NCBI GenBank assembly: GCA_017391545.1
Contig: JAFOYD010000130.1
Location: 1-7,681 of the forward strand
Source: Lachnospiraceae bacterium
Lineage (GTDB): Bacteria; Bacillota; Clostridia; Lachnospirales; Lachnospiraceae
DNA length: 7,681 nucleotides
Reading direction: 5' to 3'
The notes beneath the pieces are model-generated. The model had not been told where the DNA came from. It did no database searches and saw only the letters and a program-made list of their open reading frames with translations. Both the position numbers and the translations under genes were made by a program. Every line of letters begins with the position of its first letter. Position 1 is the first letter of the stretch. Below, in pieces: positions 6,052-7,681 of the stretch.

Positions 6052-6999
6052 CTATTCGAGCACCAGTTTTGCCGCACCATAAATGCCGGCATCATTTCCA
6101 AGTGTTGCAAGCGCAAATTTTGCATCCCTGCATCCATGGAAAACATACTTTTTATAGTATTTTGATACATATTCGCACAGAATCTCTCCTGCCTTTGATA
6201 CGCCGCCGCCAAGTACAAAGATCTCAGGATTTACCACGCATGCGATGGCAGCAAGACCCTTTCCAAGATACATACCAAACTCCTCAGCCACTTCACATGC
6301 AAGCTGATCGCCCGCTTTGACTGCATCAAACACCGCCTTGGCACTGAGTTCACCATTCGCCTGTGCCTCTCTTAAAACACTCGCATCATCACAGGCTGCC
6401 AGCTTTCTGCTTGCCAGTCTCACGACACCTGTAGCAGAGCCATACTGCTCCAGACAGCCATGATTGCCACATCCGCATGTATCAGGTTCGTCATCGACGA
6501 TGTGAATATGACCGATTTCTCCGCCGGCACCCGTAGCGCCTGTGATCATCTTGCCATTGACGATGATGCCACCGCCGACACCGGTACCAAGTGTGGCAAG
6601 TACCATGTTATTGTAGCCCTTTCCACCGCCGCACCACATCTCGCCAAGTGCTGCCACGTTCGCGTCATTTCCTGCCTTGACGGGCATCTGCAGAAGTCCG
6701 CCGAGCACTTCATTAATATTCATGACGCCCCATCCAAGGTTGACTGCCTTGTGTATCACACCGTCATCATCGACAGGTCCCGGTACACCGATTCCGACAC
6801 CGATCACAGAATCCTTTGTGATTCCCATTTCCTGCATCTTGCCGAGAATGGCAGCTGCGATATCGGGAAGAATATTGTTGCCATTATCATCTGTTCTGGT
6901 CGGTATTTCCCACTTTTCGAGCACAGAGCCCTGCGGATCGAAAAGTCCGATCTTTACTGTTGTTCCACCTAAATCTACTCCAAAGCAATACTGATTCAT
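6052..6999 (-). CDS. glcK: ROK-family glucokinase
   Basis: This 315-residue protein belongs to the ROK family and most resembles ATP-dependent glucokinases, which convert cytosolic glucose to glucose 6-phosphate. It begins directly with the phosphate-binding motif FGVDLGGTTVKIGLFD (6-21), with no N-terminal helix-turn-helix, so it is an enzyme rather than a ROK repressor. Further motifs are GVGIGVPGPVD (67-77), AGNDANVAALGE (109-120) with catalytic Asp112, LATLGTGVGGGIIVNGK (134-150), GGEIGHIHI (159-167) and the zinc site made by His164 with Cys175, Cys177 and Cys182 in CGCGNHGCLE. All catalytic and zinc ligands are present. The start ATG 6999 has AGGAGA eight bases upstream. It sits 42 bases after hprK and 23 before murB. 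Placement next to HPr kinase suggests a role in handling non-PTS glucose or disaccharide-derived glucose. N-acetylmannosamine or another hexose as substrate cannot be excluded. Confidence 0.9.
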   Translation of the reverse strand: MNQYCFGVDLGGTTVKIGLFDPQGSVLEKWEIPTRTDDNGNNILPDIAAAILGKMQEMGITKDSVIGVGIGVPGPVDDDGVIHKAVNLGWGVMNINEVLGGLLQMPVKAGNDANVAALGEMWCGGGKGYNNMVLATLGTGVGGGIIVNGKMITGATGAGGEIGHIHIVDDEPDTCGCGNHGCLEQYGSATGVVRLASRKLAACDDASVLREAQANGELSAKAVFDAVKAGDQLACEVAEEFGMYLGKGLAAIACVVNPEIFVLGGGVSKAGEILCEYVSKYYKKYVFHGCRDAKFALATLGNDAGIYGAAKLVLE

Positions 7000-7007
7000 A
7001 CTATTTT

Positions 7008-7013
7008 TCTCCT
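7008..7013 (-). promoter_or_regulatory. Ribosome binding site of the ROK glucokinase
   Basis: The coding strand reads AGGAGA here with an 8-base spacer to ATG 6999. This is the strongest Shine-Dalgarno match in the window and fixes the start immediately before the FGVDLGGTT motif. Confidence 0.85.
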
Positions 7014-7041
7014 GTTTGTGTTTTATTGATTTTATTTTATC

Positions 7042-7681
7042 TTAATCCTCGTCATCATCACGCGGCTTTGACAAGGAATTCTGAACACGCTGATACAGCT
7101 CCTGTGCAGCGTTGTATCCCATTTTCTTCTGACGGTAATTGACTGCTGCCGACTCGCAGATGATCGCCAGATTTCTGCCCGGTCTGATCGGAATATTGTG
7201 GCATACGACCTTATTACCAAGATATTCCGTATAGTTCTCCTCAAGACCTAACCGGTCATATTTCTTTTCTTTATCCCAGTCCTCCAACCGGATGACAAGA
7301 TTGATGTTGGTGGTATCCATAACGCTCTGTACACCGTAAAGCGTCTTGACATCGATGATACCGATACCACGCAGCTCGATAAAATGACGTGTGATATCAG
7401 GAGCAGAACCGATCAGTGTGTCATCACTTACCTTTCGGATTTCTACAACGTCATCGGATACCAGACGGTGTCCACGCTTGATCAGCTCCAGCGCCGCCTC
7501 ACTCTTACCGATGCCACTTTCACCCGTGATCAGCACACCTTCACCATAAACGTCGACAAGCACACCATGAACTGAGATGCAGGGCGCGAGCTTGACATTC
7601 AGCCATCGAATGATCTCTGCCATAAATGCCGATGTGGACTTATCTGTCATCAGAAGTGGAACATTATTTTTCAGTGCTGTC
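7042..7681 (-). CDS. hprK: HPr kinase/phosphorylase, C-terminal part (5' end beyond window)
   Basis: HprK phosphorylates HPr on Ser46 when glycolytic intermediates are high and dephosphorylates it with phosphate, setting carbon catabolite repression. The gene enters from the right edge; 213 codons are visible before the TAA at 7042, and the frame runs unbroken through the edge (TALKNNVPLL before an internal Met at 7650), so that Met is not the start. The kinase domain is complete: SVHGVLVDVYGEGVLI with the conserved His, the P-loop GESGIGKS (about 7501-7524), SDDVVEI, and the HprK signature ELRGIGIIDVKTLYG. NIPIRPGRNLAIICESAA leads to the C-terminal helix. The family is about 300-330 residues long, so roughly the N-terminal third is missing. 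The C-terminus is strongly acidic (RDDDED). The gene partner HPr is not in the window. Confidence 0.97.
   Translation of the reverse strand, partial: TALKNNVPLLMTDKSTSAFMAEIIRWLNVKLAPCISVHGVLVDVYGEGVLITGESGIGKSEAALELIKRGHRLVSDDVVEIRKVSDDTLIGSAPDITRHFIELRGIGIIDVKTLYGVQSVMDTTNINLVIRLEDWDKEKKYDRLGLEENYTEYLGNKVVCHNIPIRPGRNLAIICESAAVNYRQKKMGYNAAQELYQRVQNSLSKPRDDDED

Larger units (their letters stand above)
1..7681 (-). other. Interior of a single co-directional operon (hprK to spoIID-like)
   Basis: Eight genes lie on the minus strand. From hprK to the SpoIID-like gene the gaps are 42, 23, 31, 14, 27, 8 and 33 bases. I read each gap for a -35/-10 pair and for a GC-rich stem followed by a T run on the coding strand, and found neither. 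There is no gene-free stretch over 300 bases. The layout supports one polycistronic message whose promoter lies beyond the right edge and whose end lies beyond the left edge. Internal weak promoters cannot be excluded by eye. Confidence 0.75.

Noticed and set aside
6803..6822. Short palindrome ATCACA-N8-TGTGAT inside the ROK gene
   Set aside because: The half-sites face opposite to a CRP-type operator, the arms are only 6 bases, and it lies deep inside conserved coding sequence. Probably chance.
6460..6972. Plus-strand open frame of 170 codons opposite the ROK kinase
   Set aside because: It lies entirely within the ROK gene, has a His/Cys/Asp-rich composition expected from the antisense of this gene, and shows no family motif.
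7000..7041. AT-rich gap between hprK and the ROK kinase as a possible promoter
   Set aside because: It has several TAAAAT-like runs but no -35 box at a 16-18 base distance; the nearest TTGTCA lies too far upstream. It is sufficiently explained as a spacer with a ribosome binding site.

Overview
The window looks like the chromosome of a low-to-moderate GC Firmicute, most likely a Clostridia member close to Lachnospiraceae. The evidence is the gene set and order hprK - ROK glucokinase - murB - rapZ - whiA, purine-rich Shine-Dalgarno sites, and the style of the proteins (Ser-type MurB with an SAGSTFKRP motif, bifunctional-type HprK, WhiA). The genus assignment is inference. No phage, transposon, CRISPR or RNA gene was seen.

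All eight genes read on the minus strand, so transcription runs from high to low coordinates. The order is: 3' part of hprK (7681-7042), ROK glucokinase (6999-6052), murB (6028-5078), rapZ (5046-4195), whiA (4180-3263), a DgkB/YegS-type lipid kinase (3235-2306), a membrane acyltransferase with an added N-terminal extracytoplasmic domain (2297-549), and the 5' part of a SpoIID/LytB-like exported protein (515-1). Gaps are only 8 to 42 bases and contain ribosome binding sites but no convincing promoter or terminator. The window therefore looks like the interior of one long operon whose two ends lie outside it.

The upstream half joins carbon-status sensing (HprK), cytosolic sugar phosphorylation (ROK kinase), a committed step of peptidoglycan precursor synthesis (MurB), the P-loop regulator RapZ and the division-linked DNA-binding protein WhiA. 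This is a conserved Firmicute theme linking central carbon flux to wall growth. The downstream half (lipid kinase, acyltransferase, SpoIID-like protein) looks like an envelope-modification tail and is the less conserved, more interesting part.

I did not find a clearly new defence or mobile system. The best leads are a 21-pair hairpin within the murB coding sequence, a RapZ P-loop lacking the usual Ser/Thr after the Lys, a SpoIID-like domain whose expected catalytic Glu appears to be Arg, and the unusual N-terminal domain of the acyltransferase.
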